Source: DATLRC01 sp035534895 (GTDB lineage Bacteria; Patescibacteriota; Saccharimonadia; Saccharimonadales; UBA4665). Taken from it: DNA of 64,000 nt. The translations under genes were made by a program, and so were the position numbers. Location: the NCBI GenBank assembly GCA_035534895.1, contig DATLRC010000021.1, positions 1 through 64,000 of the forward strand, in the 5' to 3' direction. The notes below the pieces were generated by a model. It had not been told where the DNA came from. It ran no database searches and saw nothing but the letters and a program-made list of their open reading frames with translations. Below, piece by piece: positions 43,128-50,527 of the stretch (within the stretch, counting starts at the first letter, position 1; each line of letters opens with the position of its first letter).

Positions 43128-44474
43128 ATGAATATAAGTGGGCAATTCATAATCGGTTCTCTGGCTCTTATTATCGTGGTGGCTGGTATCTTTAGCGCCA
43201 TAGTGATTCATACCCGTAAGCAGCGGACTGCTAAAAGTTCACCGGCAAAGAAGTTAGTCAGCAGTCTACAGGATGAGAAAGAAAAATCCGAGATCATCCT
43301 GAGTGCCATTGAAGACGGTGTTATTCTGATTGACAATCACCAGATTATCCAATCATTCAACACCGCAGCTGGCGTAATAACTGGCTGGCCCGCCGGCGAA
43401 GCAAACGGCTTGAACTGTTTCTCGGTCATCAAACTTGCTGACGACAAAGGGAATGCACTCCAAGACAAACAAACTCCTCTCAGCCAAATTTTTAAAACAG
43501 GTCAGTCTATACGTGACAATAATGCCGTCCTGGTGTCGCGCAGTAATAAGTTAATCCCGATCAATATAAGTGTTTCGGCTCTAGTTGACGATAATAAGCA
43601 AGTTACTGCCGCAGTGGCCATTTTCCGAGACGTCACTCAAGAAAGGCAATCCGAAAAGCAGCGAGCAGAATTTATCAGCACCGCCAGCCATGAAATGCGA
43701 ACACCAGTTGCCGCCATAGAGGGGTACTTGGCATTAGCTCTTAACGATAAAGTCAGTACTATTGATAGTCGAGCACGTGGCTATATTGAAAAAGCCCATT
43801 CATCAACCCAACAACTTGGCAAACTGTTCCAGGATCTGTTAACAAGTGCCAAGGCCGAGGATGGCCGTTTGTCCAGCCACCCAGTAATAATTGAGCTGGG
43901 CGCATTCTTAGAGCAACTGGTAACTGACTTTAAATTCACAGCTGAGAAAAAGAATTTATTGTTAGAGTACGTCGCTGGCTCTGGGCAAACGATTGATGCT
44001 CGGAGACAAAGAGTCACGGGCGGTGAACGTGTTATCAGGCCCCTCTATTACGTTCGGGCAGACCCTGACCGATTACGAGAAGTGGTCACCAATCTTTTTG
44101 ATAATGCCGTTAAATATACAAACCAGGGTCGGATTACTATTGGCTTGACTGGGGACAAACAAGTTGCTCAATTTTACGTCCGTGACACGGGAGCCGGAAT
44201 CCCAGCTGAAGATATACCCCATTTGTTTCAAAAGTTTTACCGAGTTGACAATTCTGCTACTCGTACCATAGGCGGCACTGGACTAGGCCTATTCATTAGC
44301 CGGCGCATTGTTGAGCTCTATGAAGGCCGCATATGGGTCGAGAGCAGCCTAGACAAAGGAAGCTCGTTTTACATTAACCTACCGAGGTTGTCTACAGAAG
44401 AAGCTGCTCGGTTACAGGCCGCTGAAGCGCGCAACACCGACCTAAAGCCCATTACGTCCTTAATCGCTTCATGA
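43128..44474 (+). CDS. membrane histidine kinase with PAS domain, VicK-like
   Basis: A 448-residue kinase: one N-terminal helix (about 7-28), a PAS domain (about 50-165), the dimerisation domain with H188 in TASHEMRTPVAAI, and an ATP-binding domain with NLFDNAVKYT, GAGIPAED and GTGLGLFIS. An insert near residue 285 (RRQRVTGGERVIRP) is unusual. It pairs with the response regulator 46 nt downstream. Confidence 0.9.
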   Translation: MNISGQFIIGSLALIIVVAGIFSAIVIHTRKQRTAKSSPAKKLVSSLQDEKEKSEIILSAIEDGVILIDNHQIIQSFNTAAGVITGWPAGEANGLNCFSVIKLADDKGNALQDKQTPLSQIFKTGQSIRDNNAVLVSRSNKLIPINISVSALVDDNKQVTAAVAIFRDVTQERQSEKQRAEFISTASHEMRTPVAAIEGYLALALNDKVSTIDSRARGYIEKAHSSTQQLGKLFQDLLTSAKAEDGRLSSHPVIIELGAFLEQLVTDFKFTAEKKNLLLEYVAGSGQTIDARRQRVTGGERVIRPLYYVRADPDRLREVVTNLFDNAVKYTNQGRITIGLTGDKQVAQFYVRDTGAGIPAEDIPHLFQKFYRVDNSATRTIGGTGLGLFISRRIVELYEGRIWVESSLDKGSSFYINLPRLSTEEAARLQAAEARNTDLKPITSLIAS

Positions 44475-44520
44475 TACAATAAGGCCAAACATAAGCTTTA
44501 CAGCATTAACCGAGGTAAAC

Positions 44521-45774
44521 ATGGCAAAAGTACTACTCGTCGAAGACGACAACAACCTACGCGAAATTTACGAGGCTCGGCTGCAAGCCGAAGGCTACAC
44601 TATAGTTTCTGCCCGTGACGGCGAAGAAGCTTTGGTGATCGCTAAAAATGAACAACCTGACTTAGTCATATCCGATGTGATGATGCCTAAAATTAGTGGG
44701 TTTGAAATGCTTGATATATTGCGCAACACAGCCGGTATGCAAGATGTTAAGGTAATCATGTTGACCGCTCTAGGGCAGGCTGATGACCAAGCTCGAGCCA
44801 ACAAACTTGGTGCCGATCGATACCTTGTAAAATCTCAAGTTACTCTTGAAGATATTGTGAAAACCGCTCATGATATTTTGGGCGATACTCAACCAGCGGC
44901 CACTAATACAAGCCCAAGCCAGCTATCCGCACCAAGCCCTCAGCCGACTAATCCCGAACTAATGACCGTCGAGACAATCAATCAAGCATCTAGTCAAACT
45001 TCACCAACTACGACACCAGAAACTCCTCCAGTTCAGCCGCCAGCAACACCGCTTGAGACGGCTACACCTGAGCCAGCAAACAGTCCAGCTACAGAACAGT
45101 CGACAGCAACATCCTTGACGGCCCCAATAGTTCAGATAAGTCCTTCAGCTACTTCCAGTAATGATGCTCAATCAACTGCCCAAGAGGAATCTACAGTCGA
45201 AGAACAGATACAGAGCTTTATTGCCAAGCAACCCGCCCAAGAAACTCCATCAGCCAACACAGTACCTACCCAGACGAGTCAAAGCAATGCCCTCGAGGAT
45301 GATAAAATATTATCTGACGCTGTTAACACCTTGGTAACTGAGGGCGAAACTAACACCGTTTCTATACCGCCACCAGCAGATCAAGTTGTTGTCGAACCAC
45401 CCAGCCCAACCGATTCAACCGACACTCAACTGCCACCAGTCACACTCACCAACCAAACAGAAACAACAGGCCAGGGTAATGGAGCGACAATCGCCCATAA
45501 AAAGATTATCCAGCCCCTTGAGAGTGAAGCTAAGACTCCGCTAGATACCCTCGTAGCCATGGAGGCTGCCAAAGATACTGCCACTAGCCCAATTAATAGC
45601 CCCCCAGCTCCAACAGTTACAGACAATCTGACACAGCCAACCCTAGAACAACAACCAAGCCAGTCACAACAGGAGCAACCACATCAACCAGGCCACATCA
45701 TCACGCCCGATCAAACCGCACCAGCAACTACAGAGGAAGCCCCCGGATTCGAGCCCAGCCACATCGCCTTATAG
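44521..45774 (+). CDS. response regulator with long Thr/Pro/Gln-rich tail
   Basis: Residues 1-120 are a normal receiver: VEDDNN pocket, D52 in VISDVMMPK, K104 in RYLVKS. Residues 125-417 are low-complexity, rich in Thr, Pro, Gln, Ser and Ala with repeated short words such as TPETPPVQPPATP, and show no DNA-binding domain. GAGG gives a ribosome site 6 nt before the ATG. The tail may be a flexible spacer or scaffold, and the output is unknown. Confidence 0.85.
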   Translation: MAKVLLVEDDNNLREIYEARLQAEGYTIVSARDGEEALVIAKNEQPDLVISDVMMPKISGFEMLDILRNTAGMQDVKVIMLTALGQADDQARANKLGADRYLVKSQVTLEDIVKTAHDILGDTQPAATNTSPSQLSAPSPQPTNPELMTVETINQASSQTSPTTTPETPPVQPPATPLETATPEPANSPATEQSTATSLTAPIVQISPSATSSNDAQSTAQEESTVEEQIQSFIAKQPAQETPSANTVPTQTSQSNALEDDKILSDAVNTLVTEGETNTVSIPPPADQVVVEPPSPTDSTDTQLPPVTLTNQTETTGQGNGATIAHKKIIQPLESEAKTPLDTLVAMEAAKDTATSPINSPPAPTVTDNLTQPTLEQQPSQSQQEQPHQPGHIITPDQTAPATTEEAPGFEPSHIAL

Positions 45775-45795
45775 GCAACCTTGACCGCTAAGACT

Positions 45796-46455
45796 ATGAG
45801 AATTAATAAGCTGATTGCTTTGTCGACCGGTCTCAGTCGTCGTTCAGCAGACAGTGCAATCATTCAAGGACGAGTTAGACTTAACAATAAACCTGCTTCT
45901 CCTGGGGCTGAAGTCACCGCTAACGATCAGGTCACCTTAGACAGTAAAATTCTTGTTGTGCCTAGCGTACTGGTAACAATTATGCTCAATAAGCCGCCCG
46001 GTTATGTGGTCAGCCGTATGGGCCAAGGCAGTCAAACAATCTATAATTTATTGCCCAAGGAGCACCAGGTACTTAAACCTGTTGGCCGACTCGATAAAGA
46101 CTCTTCCGGCCTACTGCTCCTAACTAACGACGGGCAATTGGCCAATCAACTGACCCACCCGAAGTACGCTAAAACTAAAGTCTATCAGGTTAAACTTGAT
46201 AAAAAATTAACGATCAGGGATAAGTTGGTGATCACTGACAAGGGCGTACTATTAGCTGACGGAATCAGTAAGTTTGAGATCGAACCTTCAAAAAATAGCG
46301 ACCTGTTGCTAATCATTAGGCTTAAAGAAGGCCGAAACCGTCAGATTCGCCGTACGTTTACGGCTCTAGGTTACCATGTTTTGGTTTTACACCGGACAAA
46401 TTTTGGGAACTACCAACTCGGTAAATTAAAAAGTGGTAACTGGCAACTGATTTAG
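45796..46455 (+). CDS. rRNA pseudouridine synthase, RsuA/RluB family
   Basis: S4 RNA-binding domain (MRINKLIALSTGLSRRSAD), then the catalytic domain with the Asp in GRLDKDSSGLLLLTNDG and the late GRNRQIRRTFTALGY. It converts a uridine in 16S or 23S rRNA to pseudouridine. I start at the ATG at 45796, the usual first residue before RINK, not at the upstream TTG. It converges on the next gene with a 4-nt overlap. Confidence 0.92.
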   Translation: MRINKLIALSTGLSRRSADSAIIQGRVRLNNKPASPGAEVTANDQVTLDSKILVVPSVLVTIMLNKPPGYVVSRMGQGSQTIYNLLPKEHQVLKPVGRLDKDSSGLLLLTNDGQLANQLTHPKYAKTKVYQVKLDKKLTIRDKLVITDKGVLLADGISKFEIEPSKNSDLLLIIRLKEGRNRQIRRTFTALGYHVLVLHRTNFGNYQLGKLKSGNWQLI

Positions 46456-47036
46456 ACGACTCTAGGCGTTAAGTAATCGACTATAAAATCGCGGGCGGCA
46501 GCTACCGGTACTACGGAGTTAGTCTCAAAAACCATTTGGGCAAGTGTCTCATTCGAGCAATTAGCAACAAGACCCTGGTTCAAGCTGACATTAGGACTGC
46601 TGACTTTTATTAATTCATTTACTGGCTGGTCATTGGCAATTTGATAGTAGAATTGAACGCCAAAACTACCAGTTTCCTGTTCTAGAACTACCTCACCGGG
46701 TAGAGGAGAAACATCTAGGTAAGAGCCCTGACTAAAAAACTGGCCGAGAAGTAATGCATCACCGGATTGACTTGGCAACATAATTGACCCTAGTGGAACC
46801 AAGTGACTTTTCTTCAACCAGGTTCGATTTTTAAGATCGCTAGAATAACTTTTAACGCCTATTTGATCGGTTAAAACTTCTATCTCATCCAGAATTTGTT
46901 GTTGAAGCGTGACATAAGATCTAACACTCTCTGCTCGCTGAACAATATATGCTTGTCTGGCAGTCTTCTTGTCAGCTAACTCATTCCGAGTACGATATTG
47001 TCGATCTAAAATATCGGTTAGGTACTCTCGGTCCAC
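46452..47036 (-). CDS. hypothetical protein, helical first half
   Basis: A 194-residue protein not recognised by family. Residues 1-70 are helical, charged and coiled-coil-like (DREYLTDILDRQYRTRNEL). Later residues are beta-rich (LVPLGSIMLPSQSGDALLLG), somewhat like the GreA C-terminal fold, but I cannot confirm it. It lies between convergent rluB-type and divergent der genes. Confidence 0.5.
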   Translation of the reverse strand: MDREYLTDILDRQYRTRNELADKKTARQAYIVQRAESVRSYVTLQQQILDEIEVLTDQIGVKSYSSDLKNRTWLKKSHLVPLGSIMLPSQSGDALLLGQFFSQGSYLDVSPLPGEVVLEQETGSFGVQFYYQIANDQPVNELIKVSSPNVSLNQGLVANCSNETLAQMVFETNSVVPVAAARDFIVDYLTPRVV

Positions 47037-47164
47037 AGCTTGTTTTCCCTTAATTATTACTTCATATTGCTATATATACACATAATTGTCAACTAGGTCT
47101 CTTGTTCGCCTTGCGGAGTATGTTATGGCCATTCGATCTCTTTCTGTCATAATAATATCTGAAT

Positions 47165-48529
47165 ATGAGTAAACTGCCGATAGTAGCAATCGTCGGGCGG
47201 GCAAACGTTGGCAAGTCCAGCTTGTTTAACGCCATCCTAAGCCGGCGAGAAGCAATCGTCACCCGCGAGTCCGGTACAACTCGCGACAGTGTAATGGCTA
47301 AAGCGGAATATCAAGGACAACATTTCTGGCTAGTCGATACCGCCGGTATTAAAGACCCCGAGGACGAATTCGAGTTCACTATTCAAGAACAGATTTTACA
47401 AGCTGCCGACAGTGCAACTGTAATCTGGGTAGTCGTTGAAGCCAATGTTCTAATCACCGAAGAGGATCGTCGAGTTGCCAAAATGGCTTTGAAGAGTAAA
47501 AAGCCAGTATTCCTGATCACAAACAAGATTGATAAAACCATAGGCTCCGAGCTAACTGATTTTTCACGACTAGGCATTAAACCAATTATAGCCACCAGCA
47601 CGACTCAACAAACCGGCATCAACCAGTTGCTAAAGGAATTGGTTGAGGTTATTCCTAAAGCCACCGAGAAAGACGCCGACAATTGTTTACATATCGCTCT
47701 GCTTGGCCGTCCAAATGTTGGTAAATCATATCTGTTTAACACGCTTGCCAAAAAACAGCAAGCTCTTGTTGCCGAACAAGCCGGAACAACGCGAGATATT
47801 AACCGTACGACTATCCGTTTTAAAGGACGAGAAATCGAACTCATGGATACCGCCGGTATACGTCGTGCGGGCAAGATAGAACAGGGAGTAGAGCGTTTCA
47901 GTGTAATGCGCACCTTGAGTGCCATAGAACAAGCCGATGTCTGTCTAGTATTAATGGACGTTAACGAATTAAACGTCCAACTCGATCAAAAAATAGCTGG
48001 GCTGGTCAAAGAAGCAGGCAAGGGTTTGATATTGGTTGTCAGCAAATGGGATGAAGCTGAGGCAAAAACAGCTTTTAGCCGAGATACCTTGGCACCCCAG
48101 ATAGCCGTCACCTACGATTTCGTACCTTGGGCACCACTAATCTTCACCAGTGCAGTGACTGGCCAAAATGTAACCAAAATTTTCGACATAGCGTTGGATA
48201 TCGAGAAGCAGCGTCAGCTCCGCATTCCAACCGCCCAACTCAATAAGTGGCTTAGGCAGGTTATTGACAAACACCCCCCAGCCGGACTCAAAAATCGTAA
48301 TCCCAAATTAAATTACATGGTCCAAGAGACCGACAATCCAATACCAGCCTTTAAAATATTCGGAAGTCATACTAAATTCGTGCACTGGAGCTACAGACGC
48401 TATATGGAAACAGCCCTCAGGGCAGCCTTCGGTTTCGAGGGCACCGCACTGCAACTATGGTTCATTGAAAAACATGTCAGCCATAAACACGGTCATTCAC
48501 CAACCCTTAGTCAGAAAGAAAAAGTCTGA
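47165..48529 (+). CDS. der: GTPase Der (ribosome assembly)
   Basis: Two GTPase domains in tandem: first GRANVGKSS, DTAGIKD, NKID; second GRPNVGKSY, DTAGIRR, SKWD; then a KH-like C-terminal domain. Der helps mature the 50S subunit. TAATAT at 47153-47158 lies 6 nt before the ATG, so the mRNA is probably leaderless. It shares 1 nt with pth. Confidence 0.95.
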   Translation: MSKLPIVAIVGRANVGKSSLFNAILSRREAIVTRESGTTRDSVMAKAEYQGQHFWLVDTAGIKDPEDEFEFTIQEQILQAADSATVIWVVVEANVLITEEDRRVAKMALKSKKPVFLITNKIDKTIGSELTDFSRLGIKPIIATSTTQQTGINQLLKELVEVIPKATEKDADNCLHIALLGRPNVGKSYLFNTLAKKQQALVAEQAGTTRDINRTTIRFKGREIELMDTAGIRRAGKIEQGVERFSVMRTLSAIEQADVCLVLMDVNELNVQLDQKIAGLVKEAGKGLILVVSKWDEAEAKTAFSRDTLAPQIAVTYDFVPWAPLIFTSAVTGQNVTKIFDIALDIEKQRQLRIPTAQLNKWLRQVIDKHPPAGLKNRNPKLNYMVQETDNPIPAFKIFGSHTKFVHWSYRRYMETALRAAFGFEGTALQLWFIEKHVSHKHGHSPTLSQKEKV

Positions 48530-49170
48530 TGGCCTGGCTTCAAAAAAGACCACAAACCAGCGAAGCTGTTCAGTTTTATACTCTAGGCCAAAACAAAACC
48601 ATTCTGCTGGTTGGCCTAGGTAACCCGGGCAGCAAATATAATCTAACTCGCCATAACAGCGGTTTTATGTGTCTTGACTATTTCGTCACCAAGACTGACT
48701 CTTTAAGTGACTGGATAGATAAAAAAGACCTCCACTGCGTCTTGAGTAGTGGTAGACTTGGTGACAGTCAAGTGATTGCCATAAAACCTAGTAGTTTTAT
48801 GAATTTAAGTGGTCAAGCAGTTCAAGCTACCGCCAACTTTTATAAGATACCACCTGATCGTATTGTGGTTGTCCATGATGAACTGGAGATTAACTTTGGG
48901 CAAATCCGGAGTCGCACTGGTGGCTCATCGGCTGGCCATAACGGCATCAAGTCAATTAGTGATTTAATTGGCGAAGACTATGGTCGTATTAGGGTTGGTA
49001 TCGGCCCCAAAACGCCTGACCAGATAGATAGTGCAACTTTCGTTTTACAACAATTCTCGGACCAAGAAAAAAAACAGCTGCCGCTTCTTTATCGCGAAGT
49101 AAACGCTATTTTAAGTGAATACATCTATGGCGGCCAATTAACTCATGAAACTCGCAATTTTTTGTTGTAG
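48529..49170 (+). CDS. pth: peptidyl-tRNA hydrolase
   Basis: Releases tRNA from stalled peptidyl-tRNA. It has an N-terminal extension of about 22 residues before LLVGLGNPGSKY, the catalytic His in TRHNSGF, then PSSFMNLSGQ, VVHDELE and GGSSAGHNGIKS. A 3'-side hairpin at 49243 probably ends the transcript with der. Confidence 0.93.
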   Translation: MAWLQKRPQTSEAVQFYTLGQNKTILLVGLGNPGSKYNLTRHNSGFMCLDYFVTKTDSLSDWIDKKDLHCVLSSGRLGDSQVIAIKPSSFMNLSGQAVQATANFYKIPPDRIVVVHDELEINFGQIRSRTGGSSAGHNGIKSISDLIGEDYGRIRVGIGPKTPDQIDSATFVLQQFSDQEKKQLPLLYREVNAILSEYIYGGQLTHETRNFLL

Positions 49171-49242
49171 GTTTTTAGTGCCTAAACATTTCGGGGCTCT
49201 TTAATAGTCTGATGTCTTCTTTATTTTGGCTGCTAAACAATC

Positions 49243-49287
49243 AAAAAAGGCCTACGAGAGGGGGTGGGCACCGCTCGTAAGCCTTTT
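49243..49287. terminator. bidirectional terminator between pth and the orphan RNA
   Basis: Stem AAAAAAGGCCTACGAG / CTCGTAAGCCTTTTT around a G-rich loop. T-runs follow the stem on either strand, so it can end both the der-pth transcript (plus) and the RNA coming from the right (minus). Confidence 0.8.
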
Positions 49288-49603
49288 TCAGGGGAGAAAC
49301 AAGTTCTCCCCATACACCCTTCAACCCACCTAAGCGAAGCATCTGGCACCAAAAATATAAAGTGCTGTGCCGGCCTAATGGCCATCTTTTGGGACTCGCT
49401 GACCCACTACAGGGCCTCTCTTAAAAAAGAGGTAAAGTTAAAGGGGTTAGTGTGTTTTAGAGCGCTCTATGAGTTTTTAAATCTCAAGGAGCTAAGGGTA
49501 AGTGGAGGGTAACAACTTGACGACTTAGCACGCTCTAAAACAATCTAACAATTTGTTAGAATAGGTATAAGGTACATAAATCTTTTAATATAAAGACTTA
49601 AGG
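49245..49603 (-). ncRNA. unidentified structured RNA candidate, about 355 nt
   Basis: On the minus strand a near-perfect promoter (49610-49638) is followed by about 355 nt with no convincing ORF, then a terminator. The region folds well: a 12-bp outer helix (GTTTTAGAGCG at 49541-49531 on the minus strand with CGCTCTAAAAC at 49464-49454), inside it GCTAAG/CTTAGC and TGAG/CTCA, then GGGGAGA/TCTCCCC near 49291-49311. A TCTAACA/TGTTAGA hairpin is near the 5' end. I looked for tmRNA, RNase P, SRP and 6S signatures and saw none. Confidence 0.6.
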
Positions 49604-49609
49604 CTTGCT

Positions 49610-49638
49610 ATTTTAGCAAATGCATGTCTTCATGTCAA
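49610..49638 (-). promoter_or_regulatory. promoter of the orphan RNA
   Basis: On the minus strand, a perfect TTGACA (49633-49638) and TAAAAT (49610-49615) with a 17-nt gap. It points into the structured stretch. Confidence 0.7.
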
Positions 49639-49673
49639 TACCTAATAATATTGGACATGTAAAGTCAACTAGC

Positions 49674-50255
49674 TCATGCTTTGCGGGTTATCAAAAAGCG
49701 CCAAATCGGTTTCCCGAGTAACCAATCTTTCTTATTATGGTTCTGTTGACTGAGTCTAGCAACTTGCTGGATTTCTTTGACTGCTCTAGACCCCAACTTC
49801 GTTAACGCCCTCCCTGAAGGTTTGCTATAAATACCGAACTCAGTACTAATTAATTTGCGTGTCGGCTTAATAGTCTCAGTCAACCATCTAGTCTTAGGGT
49901 GTCCACTAAGCTGACTAATGGTCAGTAATAGATCGGCGTCAACCTCATGACCAGAATAGACATAGGCCAAAATTGTCCGAGTCAGTAAATTATCGCGCTT
50001 ATCATCTCTCGGTCGATTGACTAAAATATCAGACTCAAACTCAACTGTATCCATATATAGGTTAATTAGGCCCGGGAATTGTATCGATGACAACTCCATG
50101 GCCGTTGATCTGAGACTTAGAACATCCTCTAGAACTAATGCCCCAAGGTACTGATGAAATATTTCATGCAAATGTTCACTTGAGCCAGAACCAGTTTCAG
50201 GACCATTCTCAGGGTATCTCTCAACTGCCATAACCTGACATTCTACGCTAGTCAT
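49674..50255 (-). CDS. hypothetical protein
   Basis: A protein of about 193 residues, helical, with a basic C-terminal part (RLSQQNHNKKDWLLGKPIWR). Not recognised. The frame is open to 50378, but I choose the ATG at 50255, because the longer form would overlap the clear small membrane gene on the other strand. Its end lies just before the promoter of the orphan RNA. Confidence 0.5.
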   Translation of the reverse strand: MTSVECQVMAVERYPENGPETGSGSSEHLHEIFHQYLGALVLEDVLSLRSTAMELSSIQFPGLINLYMDTVEFESDILVNRPRDDKRDNLLTRTILAYVYSGHEVDADLLLTISQLSGHPKTRWLTETIKPTRKLISTEFGIYSKPSGRALTKLGSRAVKEIQQVARLSQQNHNKKDWLLGKPIWRFLITRKA

Positions 50256-50303
50256 TGGTAACTGTAAAAAGATACTCTTTGTACCCCGTGTTAAACTATT
50301 AGC

Positions 50304-50471
50304 ATGAAGCTTATGATTTGGATAGGTATTACCGTAGGCGGGATCATTGGCGGTTGGGTTGGTGCACTCTTTAGTCATGGTAACTGGTTCGGAGTCTGGA
50401 GCATCTTGCTAAGCGGTGTCGGATCAGTAGCTGGCATATGGATCGGCTACAAACTTGGACAATATTTTTAG
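50304..50471 (+). CDS. small membrane protein, 55 residues
   Basis: ATG at 50304 gives a protein of two hydrophobic helices (WIGITVGGIIGGWVGALF and WSILLSGVGSVAGIWIGY) joined by a short polar turn SHGNWFG, ending KLGQYF. The Gly spacing within helices resembles glycine-zipper or GlsB/YeaQ-type small membrane proteins. TAAACT at 50292-50297 lies 6 nt before the start. Divergent from the gene on the left and 56 nt before topA. Confidence 0.75.
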   Translation: MKLMIWIGITVGGIIGGWVGALFSHGNWFGVWSILLSGVGSVAGIWIGYKLGQYF

Positions 50472-50527
50472 GGTTATTCTTTTTTATATATTGCAATAAG
50501 GTGATCAATGCGCATAAGATATAGCCC

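Noticed and set aside
49454..49464. GTTTTAGAGC word, as in type II CRISPR repeats
   Set aside because: It occurs once in each direction as arms of an RNA helix. There are no spacers, no repeat array and no cas genes in the window.
49264..49512. Plus-strand 82-codon ORF
   Set aside because: It starts inside the terminator hairpin, has no ribosome site and lies over the structured RNA.
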